36,500 nt of DNA from positions 1-36,500 of the forward strand of contig JAJPIX010000041.1 of the NCBI GenBank assembly GCA_021324545.1, read 5' to 3'. Shown piece after piece: positions 8,324 to 16,731 of this stretch (positions are counted from its first letter, which is position 1; each line of letters begins with the position of its first letter). This DNA is from Alphaproteobacteria bacterium (GTDB taxonomy: Bacteria > Pseudomonadota > Alphaproteobacteria > Micropepsales > Micropepsaceae). The position numbers were made by a program, and so were the translations under genes. Under the pieces are notes generated by a model. The model saw only the letters and a list, made by a program, of their open reading frames with translations, was not told the origin of the DNA and did not search any database.

Positions 8324-9577
8324 CTAACCTCCACTCTGGCGCGTGTGCCACTGGAACCCGTCGTCTCGGCTGATCACGGCCACATCGATGGCGCCGCCGA
8401 CCGTTTCCTTCTGCGCCATGATACGCTTTTTGAAGACGTTAAGGCCAACAAGATCGCGCGCGGTTTCCGCAAGCTCCCTGCGACCGGCGATTTCGAGCAC
8501 CCGCAGGATGGGGTTGATGAAGGCCTGCTGCTGATATTCGCCGATCATGCCCCGCAGGGCCTCGAAATAACGCGGCACCACGTCATCGTGGAAGCGCGCG
8601 CGCGTACTTTCGCGCAGGGCCGGATCGCCCCCGGGCAGGGCGTCCACCACCTGGTCCACCAGCGCATGCAGCATCATGCCGAACCCGCCATAAAGCCGCC
8701 GCTCCAGGTTGAAGTCGATGCCCCGGATGAAGGCGTTGGTCACCTCGCTGTCGGCAAACACCCGGATTTTGGAACGAACGTCGCCGTCGATCGCGTCATC
8801 GGTTGCCTGATTGCGCTTGACGATGCCGCCCACCATGGCCGAGCTCAGCCATGTCACGACGCGCGGATACCGGTCTTCGCTGCCGTACCCCGCAAATACC
8901 AGGCCGGTGACATCCTCCACAAACAGGTCCTTCACCACGCAGAAGACTGCGATTTCGCGGAGCCGCTGGATCGCGGGCTTCGACAGCGCGAACTGGCTGA
9001 AACCGTAGGCGATCACCTGTTCAGCGATGGCGCTGTAATCGCGCGCGACCACCCGGCTGAAATCGGCCGGAAAGCAGGCAAGATCGCCGCGCGGGGTTCC
9101 ATCATCGCGGAACTGGTACTCGCGCCACAGCCTTTCGATCGCCGATTCCAGGACTGTCCGGTCATCGGCGCTGGCGAACGTCTCTTCCTCACTGTCGCGC
9201 ATGTATTGCGCCAGGCGAAAGATGTAGCGGAACACGGACGCGACCAGCCGCTTGTAATCGTCGCGCTGGCGTGCGGGCGGGAAGAATTCGTCAAGGCGGT
9301 CGAGCATGCCGAGAAACGCGCCGGCATAATCGCGCAACGCGGCGAACCGCGCCGGACGATGCTTCTTCTGGTAGTGCTCAACGAGCTGTTCCCAGGGGTG
9401 GCCCATCATGTCGGCCACCCCGAAAAACATGAGGCCGACCGGGGCGCCATCGGCGAGATTGAACAGCTTGCGCTGGCCGTTGCGCACGGCCACGGTCCCG
9501 CCGTCAATCAGCGTGACCGCAGAGTCGGCTGCGAGCGCCACGGCCCGCTGATTCATCACAGCGATTTCGGATGTCAT
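8324..9577 (-). CDS. Uncharacterised protein with proteasome-like Ntn-hydrolase N-terminus
   Basis: A 417-residue protein of a family I cannot name. Its N-terminus, MTSEIAVMNQRAVALAADSA, closely resembles the first strands of proteasome beta and HslV subunits. If Met is removed, Thr becomes residue 1, Asp of AAD becomes residue 17 exactly as in proteasomes, and a Lys (RKLFNL, residue 36 in that numbering) lies near the usual Lys33. A PVGLMFFGVADMMG segment follows where proteasomes have a glycine-rich strand. After about residue 90 the sequence is a long helical region (FRYIFRLAQYMRDSEEE and onward) with no proteasome counterpart, so the protein is much larger than HslV or beta subunits. Divergent from the SDR gene; coupled to a small protein downstream. 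Peptidase activity is inference. Confidence 0.72.
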   Translation of the reverse strand: MTSEIAVMNQRAVALAADSAVTLIDGGTVAVRNGQRKLFNLADGAPVGLMFFGVADMMGHPWEQLVEHYQKKHRPARFAALRDYAGAFLGMLDRLDEFFPPARQRDDYKRLVASVFRYIFRLAQYMRDSEEETFASADDRTVLESAIERLWREYQFRDDGTPRGDLACFPADFSRVVARDYSAIAEQVIAYGFSQFALSKPAIQRLREIAVFCVVKDLFVEDVTGLVFAGYGSEDRYPRVVTWLSSAMVGGIVKRNQATDDAIDGDVRSKIRVFADSEVTNAFIRGIDFNLERRLYGGFGMMLHALVDQVVDALPGGDPALRESTRARFHDDVVPRYFEALRGMIGEYQQQAFINPILRVLEIAGRRELAETARDLVGLNVFKKRIMAQKETVGGAIDVAVISRDDGFQWHTRQSGG

Positions 9578-9744
9578 TCCCCGGCACCGTTACCCGGCCG
9601 TCCCCAGCGGCCCGGAAAAGGATGTCACAGGGTCTTGCCGATTGGGAGAGCGAGCACTCGAATTGGTTACGACAGCGGCCGCATTTTGCGATTGTTGCGC
9701 GAAGCTTTAGGCTCGCCGCATGAAGCTTTCCAGGATGCGGGACC

Positions 9745-10524
9745 ATGTATCGGCCGTTCGACCTGACGGGAAAAGTCGCTCTTGTGACAGGAGGCAACCG
9801 CGGCATCGGCCTTGGCATGGCCATGGCGCTGGCCGAGGCCGGAGCCGATGTCATCATTTGGGGAACGAACCAGCCGAAAAATGAACTGGCCGCCGCGGGC
9901 CTGAAAAAGATCGGCCGCCGCGTGCTGGCGCAGCAGGTGGATGTATCGCGTGAAGCCGACGTGGTCCGCGCGATGGCCGGAGCGGTTGCGCAAATGGGCC
10001 GCATCGATATTGCGATCGCCAACGCCGGCATCGGCGGCGGCGGCGCGCCATTCACTGACATCGCGACGGACTCATTTCGCAGGATCCAGTCGGTCAACGT
10101 TGAAGGAGCGTTTTTCACGCTGCGCGAGGCCGCAAAGCACATGGTGGAGCGCGCCAGGAAGGGCGATCCGGGCGGATCGCTCGTCGGCGTCGCCAGCCTT
10201 GCCGGCATCGAAGGCGCCGGGCGCAACCAGCACTATGGCGCCAGCAAGGGCGCCGTGATCTCCATGATGCGGGGCATCGCCGTGGAGCTGGCGCGCTACG
10301 GTATTCGCGCCAACACCATCGCGCCGGGCTGGATTGCGACCGACATGACGGCAGGCCTTCAGGGCAACAGGGCGTTCGAGGAAAAAGTCCTGCCGCGCGT
10401 GCCGATGCGCCGCTGGGGCAAGCCCGAAGATTTCGGAGGCATCGCGGTCTATCTGGCAAGCGACGCGTCCGCCTATCACTCCGGCGACACATTTGTGATC
10501 GACGGCGGATATGCCGTGTTCTGA
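9745..10524 (+). CDS. SDR-family NAD(P)-dependent oxidoreductase
   Basis: A 259-residue classical short-chain dehydrogenase/reductase. Visible motifs are the cofactor glycine motif TGGNRGIG (15-22), NAG in IANAGIGG, catalytic Ser in VASLAG (S151) and YGASK (Y164, K168), and the C-terminal DGGYAVF typical of the FabG-like subgroup. The substrate is not predictable; similar proteins reduce 3-oxoacyl groups, sugars or secondary alcohols. It is 11 bases ahead of the nitronate monooxygenase-like gene and likely shares its transcript. The start ATG is preceded by GGGAC and AGGA. Confidence 0.92.
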   Translation: MYRPFDLTGKVALVTGGNRGIGLGMAMALAEAGADVIIWGTNQPKNELAAAGLKKIGRRVLAQQVDVSREADVVRAMAGAVAQMGRIDIAIANAGIGGGGAPFTDIATDSFRRIQSVNVEGAFFTLREAAKHMVERARKGDPGGSLVGVASLAGIEGAGRNQHYGASKGAVISMMRGIAVELARYGIRANTIAPGWIATDMTAGLQGNRAFEEKVLPRVPMRRWGKPEDFGGIAVYLASDASAYHSGDTFVIDGGYAVF

Positions 10525-10535
10525 CAGGAGGCAAC

Positions 10536-11510
10536 ATGACCATTCACACGCCGATCTGCGACATGCTCGGCATCCAGTATCCGGTCATGCTGGCGGGCAT
10601 GGGCGGCATTTCGTTTGCCGAGCTTTGCGCCGCCGTGTCCGAAGCGGGCGGATTCGGCACGCTGGGCATGGCCGGACGCTCGCCGGAGGAAATCCGCAGC
10701 GAAATGCGCAAGGTTCGCGAGCGCACGGACAAGCCGTTCGGCGTCGATCTTTTGGCTGCGGTGCCGGATTCGCTGGAACGCGCCGCCAACATCATCATCG
10801 AAGAGGGCGCCAGCGCCTTCATCTCGGGGCTCGGCGTTCCGCCAAAGCACCTGGTGGACCGCTTTCATGCCGCGGGCCTGAAGGTGATGAACGTCTCCGG
10901 CACCGTGCGTCATGCAAAGGCGGCCGAAGCCGGCGGGCTGGATGCGGTGATCGTGCAGGGCACCGAAGCCGGCGGCCATACCGGACGCGTGGCGAATTTC
11001 GCGCTCATCCCGCAGGCCGTGGATGCCGTGCGCATACCCGTGATCGCGGCGGGTGCGATCGTGGACGGCCGCGGGCTTGCGGCGGCGCTGGCGCTGGGCG
11101 CGCAAGGCGTGTGGATGGGCACGCGCTTCATCGCGACGCCCGAGAGCCATGCGAGCCAGATGTACCGCGAAGTCATCCTGGAAGCGGCAGACGAAGACAC
11201 CGTCATCACGCGCTGCTTCACCGGTAAGCCGCTGCGCGCGCGGAAGAACGAATACATTGCGGACTGGGAACGGCGGCCGCAGGACATCAAGCCCTTCCCC
11301 ATGCAGGCCATGATCTCCGCACAGGCAGGCGTGCTGGGAGATTTGTCCGGCACCGGCGGCATACCCGACCGCAACCGCAGCGCCTTCGCCATGGGTCAGG
11401 GCGCGGGCGGCATTCACGAGATCAAGGCCGCCGGCCGCATTGTCCGCGAAATTGCAACGGACGCGGAAAAGATCATCGCGCAAATGGCGCAGACTTATAC
11501 AAAGCGCTGA
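10536..11510 (+). CDS. Nitronate monooxygenase-like FMN protein (NMO/FabK family)
   Basis: A 324-residue TIM-barrel flavoprotein of the nitronate monooxygenase / 2-nitropropane dioxygenase family, which also includes FabK enoyl-ACP reductases. Markers are the N-terminal YPVMLAGMGGIS, the conserved GTEAGGHTGR with H148 in the position of the class II NMO catalytic His, and the FMN phosphate-binding AAGAIVDGRG and GVWMGTRFIATPE strands. A strong AGGAGG lies before the ATG. It follows an SDR gene, so both may act on an organic acid or fatty-acyl substrate. The gene overlaps the convergent LysE gene by 16 bases. Which of the family's activities it has is uncertain. Confidence 0.9.
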   Translation: MTIHTPICDMLGIQYPVMLAGMGGISFAELCAAVSEAGGFGTLGMAGRSPEEIRSEMRKVRERTDKPFGVDLLAAVPDSLERAANIIIEEGASAFISGLGVPPKHLVDRFHAAGLKVMNVSGTVRHAKAAEAGGLDAVIVQGTEAGGHTGRVANFALIPQAVDAVRIPVIAAGAIVDGRGLAAALALGAQGVWMGTRFIATPESHASQMYREVILEAADEDTVITRCFTGKPLRARKNEYIADWERRPQDIKPFPMQAMISAQAGVLGDLSGTGGIPDRNRSAFAMGQGAGGIHEIKAAGRIVREIATDAEKIIAQMAQTYTKR

Positions 11511-12160
11511 AACGCCAGATGCCCCAGCACGGCGAGCCCGAAAAGGCCGATCACGATTCCCGTGATGTGGTTGATGGATTGCATGGCGCGCCGGTCAATC
11601 CTGGCATGCAGCAGCCCGACCACGGTGGACAATAGAAACCACCATGCCGTGGCCCCGCCAAGCACGCCGGCAACCACCATGCTTGTGTCTGCAAAGCTGA
11701 CCATGCGCGCCGACAGGCCGCTCAGGCTCGCGAAAATCGCCGCGAAGCCGAAAAGCGGCGCGGGATTTGTGATGGTCAGCGCGAATGTGGACACGATGGC
11801 ATGGGCGAGATCGGCGGCCTCGCCTTCCTGCACGGGCCTGCGCTCCTCCACATGACGGGCGATGGGATCGGAGAAATAGGTCTTGATGCCGAACACGATC
11901 AGCAGGCCGGCGCAGATGATCTGCAGCGGCATGGAATAGCGCTCGAAGATGTGCTGCACCGCCGTCAGCCCGAAGGCGGAGATCGACGCGAATATCGTAT
12001 CCCCCACCGCCGAGCCCAGCCCGGAGATGAATCCGTTGAGCGGCCCGTAATGCAGCGTGCGCCGGACGCAGATGATGTTCACCGGCCCGATGGGCACCGC
12101 GACGAAGAAGCCGATCAGCGCGCCAGACACGATCAGGACAATGAGGCTGAAGGCTGCCAT
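11495..12160 (-). CDS. LysE/RhtB-family exporter
   Basis: A 221-residue multi-pass inner-membrane protein of the LysE family, which exports amino acids or similar small molecules by proton exchange. The opening GALIGFFVAVPIGPVNIICV matches the conserved first helix, followed by a GxGSAVGDTIFA helix and further hydrophobic helices near residues 60-85, 110-140, 145-170 and 190-210. The start could be this ATG (TTCCGGA upstream) or a GTG at 12172 that adds four residues; neither has a strong ribosome site. It follows the acuI-like gene by only a few bases, so the two are probably co-transcribed. Substrate unknown. Confidence 0.88.
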   Translation of the reverse strand: MAAFSLIVLIVSGALIGFFVAVPIGPVNIICVRRTLHYGPLNGFISGLGSAVGDTIFASISAFGLTAVQHIFERYSMPLQIICAGLLIVFGIKTYFSDPIARHVEERRPVQEGEAADLAHAIVSTFALTITNPAPLFGFAAIFASLSGLSARMVSFADTSMVVAGVLGGATAWWFLLSTVVGLLHARIDRRAMQSINHITGIVIGLFGLAVLGHLAFQRFV

Positions 12161-12175
12161 TCCGGAATTCACGGG

Positions 12176-13171
12176 CTATTGCGACAGATCGACGACAAGT
12201 CGCCCGCGCACTTTTCCGGCCAAAATCTCCTCTGCGGCACGGCGCACATCCCCCAGGCCAATCGTGCGAGTCATCGCGGCCAGTTTCCCGATATCCAGGT
12301 CGCGGGCAAGCCGCTCCCAGGCGATGAGCCGCCGGGCGCGCGGCATGTAAACGGATTCGATGCCCAGAAGCGAAACGCCGCGCAGAATGAACGGCGCCAC
12401 GCTGACCGGCAAGTCCATACCCTGCGCAAGGCCGCAGGCCGCGACCGCGCCGCCATACCTGGTGCTGGCAATCACGTTGGCGAGCGTTCTTGAGCCCACG
12501 CTGTCCACCGCGCCGGTCCAGCGTTCCTTCGCGAGCGGGCGCGGGTCGCCGGACAGTTCTTCGCGTGCAATGATTTCGGCCGCCCCCAGCGATTGCAGGT
12601 AGGCGGCTTCCTGCATGCGGCCTGTGGACGCAATGACATGAAAGCCGAGCTTTGCAAGCAGAGCGACGGCAACCGAGCCAACGCCGCCCGATGCACCGGT
12701 AACCACGACGGGTCCCTTCGCGGGGACAATGTGGGCGTCTTCAAGGGCCATGACGGCAAGCATCGCCGTGTAACCGGCTGTCCCGATCGCCATGGCCTGC
12801 GCCGGCGTGAACGCATCCGGCAGCGGGATGAGCCATTCGCCCTTCACGCGTGCGACTTCCGCATAGCCGCCGTAATGGGTTTCGCTCAACCCGAAACCGT
12901 TGAGCAGCACCTTGTCGCCCGGCCTGAAATCCGGATGCACGGAGTCCTGCACGGTGCCGGCAAGATCAATCCCGGGAATCATCGGGAATTTGCGCACCAC
13001 CGGCGCCCGGCCCGTGAGCGCAAGACCATCCTTGTAGTTCACGGTCGAGTGGGACACCGCAACCACGACATCGCCGTCCATCAGATCGGCCAGGCCAATC
13101 TCTTCTTCATTGACGCTTTGCCGATCGCCGTCCTTGCGAATGAGTACGGCCCGAAAGCGATTTTTCACCAT
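12176..13171 (-). CDS. AcuI/YhdH-like zinc-free medium-chain oxidoreductase
   Basis: A 331-residue MDR-superfamily protein closest to AcuI (acrylyl-CoA reductase) and E. coli YhdH. It shows the family's N-terminal SHSTVNYKDGLALTG and PGIDLAGTV, the NADPH-binding VTGASGGVGSVAVALLAKLG and the C-terminal GKVRGRLVVDL. Zinc-ligand cysteines of alcohol dehydrogenases are absent, as expected for this branch. I start it at the ATG at 13171 (MVKNRFRAVLI), the normal family N-terminus; a longer open frame upstream adds an unlikely Cys/Trp-rich leader. AcuI reduces acryloyl-CoA to propionyl-CoA; that substrate is a family-based suggestion. LysE exporter gene follows. Confidence 0.9.
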   Translation of the reverse strand: MVKNRFRAVLIRKDGDRQSVNEEEIGLADLMDGDVVVAVSHSTVNYKDGLALTGRAPVVRKFPMIPGIDLAGTVQDSVHPDFRPGDKVLLNGFGLSETHYGGYAEVARVKGEWLIPLPDAFTPAQAMAIGTAGYTAMLAVMALEDAHIVPAKGPVVVTGASGGVGSVAVALLAKLGFHVIASTGRMQEAAYLQSLGAAEIIAREELSGDPRPLAKERWTGAVDSVGSRTLANVIASTRYGGAVAACGLAQGMDLPVSVAPFILRGVSLLGIESVYMPRARRLIAWERLARDLDIGKLAAMTRTIGLGDVRRAAEEILAGKVRGRLVVDLSQ

Positions 13172-13357
13172 GGCACTGTCCGACCCAGAGTGCTGCCAGC
13201 AGCAGCGCAACCGAAAAGCGCAAGCCCGTCAAGCGTTCCCGCATCTTTTGCCGCTCGACAGCGGAAGCGCGCCGCTCCAAGCTTTCCTTCAGAAAGTAAT
13301 GGCATGCTCGGACGTCGCGGAGGGAGGCTCGCGAGCAGCCGCAGAAACGAGGAGACA

Positions 13358-13621
13358 ATGAGTGAGTTGGCGTTGATGTTGAGGGGCTACAGTCTGACCA
13401 CGGCGGAGATCCTGTATCATGTGCCCGATCACCCCGACGTGTTGCAGACCTTCATCTGGCAGGAATTCGACCTGGTGCCGAAATTTCCGGTGCTCAACAA
13501 GTTTCTGCATTTCTGGAGTCACAATCTGGACGGCAGGCTGCATTCCGTGCGCGTGGCGGCGCGCGGCCTGATTGCGCCGGCAGAATTGAAACTGGCAGCA
13601 GGCGAATTCAGCCTGAACTGA
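13358..13621 (+). CDS. usg: Usg family protein
   Basis: An 87-residue protein of the Usg family, known mainly from alphaproteobacteria and first noted near tryptophan genes; its function is unknown. The family core is clear: GYSLTTAEILYHVPDHPDVL, then QTFIWQEFDLVPKFPVL, and FLHFWSHNLDGRLHSVRVA. The ATG at 13358 has GAGGAG at good spacing and starts at the normal family N-terminus. A long upstream open frame in the same phase is antisense to acuI and not credible. It stands alone here, divergent from acuI and convergent with the dihydroorotase-like gene, so context does not point to tryptophan synthesis. Confidence 0.88.
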   Translation: MSELALMLRGYSLTTAEILYHVPDHPDVLQTFIWQEFDLVPKFPVLNKFLHFWSHNLDGRLHSVRVAARGLIAPAELKLAAGEFSLN

Positions 13622-13627
13622 GGCGGC

Positions 13628-14968
13628 TCAAACCTCAGCCGCCAGCGTTTCCACGAAACGCAGCGGCGCGCCCTGCCCGCCGGACGCGAGCGCGCCGTCG
13701 CGCATGACAAATCTGCCGCGGATGACCGTGGCCACAGCCCAGCCGGTTGTCTCCATGCCGTCGAACGGCGTCCACCCGCATTTGGACGCAATCCAGCTGT
13801 TCTCGATCTTCTGTTTTTTCTTCAGATCGACGACTGTAAAATCCGCATCAAAACCCGCGGCGATGCGCCCCTTGCCGGCGATGCCAAAGAGGCGCGCGGC
13901 GCCTGCGGAGGTGAGATCAACGAAGCGCTCCAGCGTCAGCCGGCCCGCGTTCACGTGATCCAGAAGAAGGGTGACGAGCGTCTGAACGCCGGGCATGCCG
14001 GACGGCGTGTCGGGATAGGTCTTGTCCTTTTCGGCGCGCGTGTGCGGCGCATGATCGGACCCGATGACATCGATCAACCCTTCGCGCACCGCGCGCCACA
14101 AGGCTTCGCGATGACGGGATTCGCGAATGGGGGGATTCATCTGCGCATAGGTGCCCAGCCGCTCGTAGCATTGCGGCGCGGCAAGCGTGAGATGTTGCGG
14201 CGTGGTTTCGACGCTTGCAAAATCGCGCGCGGCGGCGAGCAGCGGCAGCTCTTCTTCTGTCGTGACGTGAAGCACATGCAGACGCCGGCCGGCCCGGCGG
14301 GCAAGCCGCAGCACGCGCTCGGTCGAAAGCCGCGCGGTTTCGGCGTCGCGCCAGAACGGATGCGTTCGCGGATCGCCGCGCATGGCAAGCGATCTGCGCT
14401 CGCGAAGGCGGGCTTCGTCTTCCGAATGAACCGCCATGCGGCGCGTGCCGGCCCGCAGCGCGGCCAGGATGTCGCTTTCCTCGCACAAAAGCAGCGACCC
14501 GGTGGACGAACCGAGAAACGCCTTGACGCCGCATACGCCGGGCAGACGCTCCAGGCCGGCGAGCGCGCCGACATTCTGCGGCGTTGCGCCGGCATAGAAG
14601 GCGTAATCGCAATGCATGCGGCCTCTGGCGCGCGCGAGCTTGTCTTCAATGGCCGCGCGCGTCGTTGTCGGCGGTTGCGTGTTGGGCATTTCGAACACCG
14701 CCGTGACGCCGCCCAGCACCGCCGCGCGGCTGCCGCTTTCCAGATCTTCCTTGTGTTCGTTGCCGGGCTCGCGGAAATGCACTTGCGTGTCGATCACGCC
14801 CGGAAGGACATGCAGCCCTCTGGCCTCGAAAATCTCCGCAGCGCTTGCGCCGGACAGCGCACCGATGGCGGCGATGCGCCCGGCCGATACCCCGACGTCG
14901 GCTTCCACGATGCCGCCGGCCGTGGCCACCATGCCGCCGCGTATCAGGAGGTCACACGCCTGCGTCAT
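13628..14968 (-). CDS. Dihydroorotase-like amidohydrolase (class I)
   Basis: A 446-residue cyclic amidohydrolase of the dihydroorotase/allantoinase group, which would interconvert dihydroorotate and carbamoyl-aspartate in pyrimidine synthesis. Visible metal-site elements are DTQVHFREPG (60-69, H64), the carboxylated-lysine candidate K149 in GVKAFLGSS, H181 (AVHSED), H234 (LHVLHVTT) and D305 (GSDHAPHT). The usual HxH of the first strand reads QxH, so one zinc ligand is replaced by Gln62. The start overlaps the upstream amidotransferase stop as ATGA, making it the last gene of a GT4-amidotransferase-amidohydrolase operon. Dihydroorotase is the best name but a different cyclic amide substrate is possible. 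Confidence 0.88.
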   Translation of the reverse strand: MTQACDLLIRGGMVATAGGIVEADVGVSAGRIAAIGALSGASAAEIFEARGLHVLPGVIDTQVHFREPGNEHKEDLESGSRAAVLGGVTAVFEMPNTQPPTTTRAAIEDKLARARGRMHCDYAFYAGATPQNVGALAGLERLPGVCGVKAFLGSSTGSLLLCEESDILAALRAGTRRMAVHSEDEARLRERRSLAMRGDPRTHPFWRDAETARLSTERVLRLARRAGRRLHVLHVTTEEELPLLAAARDFASVETTPQHLTLAAPQCYERLGTYAQMNPPIRESRHREALWRAVREGLIDVIGSDHAPHTRAEKDKTYPDTPSGMPGVQTLVTLLLDHVNAGRLTLERFVDLTSAGAARLFGIAGKGRIAAGFDADFTVVDLKKKQKIENSWIASKCGWTPFDGMETTGWAVATVIRGRFVMRDGALASGGQGAPLRFVETLAAEV

Positions 14969-16731
14969 CGGGATTCCAGTGTTTCCAGCACGGGCAGGTC
15001 GCTCCGCGCGCCTGCGATGTGAATTTCATGCCAGAGCGCATAGAACAAAAGCTGCCAGCATGCCATTCCCGCCCGGCGGCTGGTCGAAAGCGAGCGGAAG
15101 AGCCTTTCGACCTCCCGCGGCCGGCACAGCTCTGCAACGCCGGCCTGTCTTGCGACCAGCGGCCCCAACCGGTCTGCCCGGCCCGCCATCCATTCGGCCA
15201 CCGGAACCGTGAACCCGCGCTTGGGATCAAACGGCTTCGATTCGGGCAGGGCGCGGGAAAGCCAGCGGCGCAAAAGATATTTGCCGAGCCCGTTGCGGAT
15301 CTTGAGATTGTCGGGCAGGCGGAATGCGAAGTTCGCCACGGCCCGGTCGAGAAACGGCGTGCGGCCCTCAACCCCGTGGGCCATGAGACAGCGGTCGAGT
15401 TTGGTGAGCAGATCGTGCGGAAGCCAATCGGCGCAATCCACGGCTTGCGCGGCCTGGAGCCTGGTCCGCCCCCCGCCCATTGCTTCACGTTCTGCCAGCG
15501 CAATGCCATCGCGCCAGGCTGCGTTTTTCTCACGCAACACATCAGTTCCGTCGAGCAACCCCTTGTTGCGCATGGGTCTGCCGCCGAGCCACCGCAGCCG
15601 AATCGCGGACCGGTAACGGCCGTAACCTGCGAACAGCTCATCGCCCCCTTCGCCGCAGAGAACGACCTTCAGGCTGCGGCGCGCGGCCCGCGCCAGCATA
15701 TAGGTCGGCACGATTGCGTAATCGGCCGCCGGATCATCCATGGCGGCAACGATGGCCGGAAGCTCGCGCCAGAAGTCCTCCGCCGTCACCGCAATCTCGA
15801 TGTGCTCGGCGCCGGCCGCTTTCGCCACGGCGCGGGCATGGTCGCGCTCGTCATGCACGCCGCTGTCGGGAAAGCCGGCTGTGAATGCCTTCACCGGCCG
15901 TTCGTTGAGCCTCGCCATGCAGGCGAGGAGCGCCGACGAATCGATGCCACCGGAGAGAAACATTCCATACGGCACATCGGACCGCTGGTGCACCAGGACG
16001 CTGTCCATCAGGACGCGATCCAGTTCCGCAAGGGCGGCCTCTTCGTCCATGTGAACGGGAGGGCCGGCGGGAAGCGCAGCTTCGCATGTGCGGCTTTCGA
16101 TCCGGCCTTTGCGGATTGCAATCGTTTCGCCGGGCAGCACGCGTTCAACGGTTGGGAAGATCGTTTGCCGGCCGGTCGTGAACTGGAGCTGAAAAAGCTC
16201 CTGCGCTTTTTCCGCGACAACGTCCGCCCCGGCGAAGCCGGCCCTGATCAGGGCCTTCGGCTCGGACGCGAAGGCCAAGCCGAACGTGCCCTCGACATAA
16301 TAGAGCGGCTTGATGCCAAAGGGGTCGCGCGAAAGATAAAGCGCAGGCGCTTTTGGATCGTCGAGCGCGATGGCGAACATGCCCCGCAGCGCTTCCGCGA
16401 AGCGCCCGCCGTCGCGCGCATATGTGAAGAGCGGAAGTTCGCAATCGGAACGGGTCGTGAAATTGGCGCCGCCGAATTCCCGTTTCAGTTCGACGTAGTT
16501 GTAGATTTCTCCGTTGGCGACGAGCGCGCTTTCGCCGGGACCGAACAGCGGCTGGTCGCCGGTCGCCAGATCAATGATCGCAAGCCGCTTCTGGGCAAGC
16601 GCCAGGCCATTCGATTCATAGCGGCCCTCGCCATCGGGCCCGCGGTGCGCAATCGCCAGGAGCATGGCGTCCACGGCGCTGCGCGCCGGCGCCGAGCCGT
16701 CCGCCGTCATGATGCCGGCAATTCCGCACAT
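14965..16731 (-). CDS. asnB: Asparagine synthetase (glutamine-hydrolysing)-like amidotransferase
   Basis: A 588-residue two-domain enzyme. The N-terminal glutaminase has the nucleophile Cys2 (MCGIAGI), HRGPDGEG at 29-36 and the ANGEIYNY loop; the C-terminal synthetase has the PP-loop SGGIDSS at 260-266 and a GEGGDELFAGYGRY motif. The start must be the ATG at 16731, since Cys2 has to become the N-terminus; an open frame extending further upstream lies inside the glycosyltransferase gene. The start overlaps that gene's stop as TGATG. Proteins of this type in polysaccharide loci often amidate sugars or other acids rather than aspartate, and the glycosyltransferase neighbour leaves that open. Confidence 0.92.
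   Translation of the reverse strand: MCGIAGIMTADGSAPARSAVDAMLLAIAHRGPDGEGRYESNGLALAQKRLAIIDLATGDQPLFGPGESALVANGEIYNYVELKREFGGANFTTRSDCELPLFTYARDGGRFAEALRGMFAIALDDPKAPALYLSRDPFGIKPLYYVEGTFGLAFASEPKALIRAGFAGADVVAEKAQELFQLQFTTGRQTIFPTVERVLPGETIAIRKGRIESRTCEAALPAGPPVHMDEEAALAELDRVLMDSVLVHQRSDVPYGMFLSGGIDSSALLACMARLNERPVKAFTAGFPDSGVHDERDHARAVAKAAGAEHIEIAVTAEDFWRELPAIVAAMDDPAADYAIVPTYMLARAARRSLKVVLCGEGGDELFAGYGRYRSAIRLRWLGGRPMRNKGLLDGTDVLREKNAAWRDGIALAEREAMGGGRTRLQAAQAVDCADWLPHDLLTKLDRCLMAHGVEGRTPFLDRAVANFAFRLPDNLKIRNGLGKYLLRRWLSRALPESKPFDPKRGFTVPVAEWMAGRADRLGPLVARQAGVAELCRPREVERLFRSLSTSRRAGMACWQLLFYALWHEIHIAGARSDLPVLETLESR

Noticed and set aside
8345-9766. A 473-codon plus-strand frame opposite the Ntn-hydrolase-like gene
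   Set aside because: I compared both strands because the minus-strand protein is also unnamed. The minus-strand product has a structured N-terminus and a coupled downstream gene with a ribosome site; the plus-strand product is His/Arg-rich with no motifs.
12593-13357. N-terminal extension of Usg
   Set aside because: It is antisense to acuI; the Usg family is short and the start at 13358 has GAGGAG upstream.
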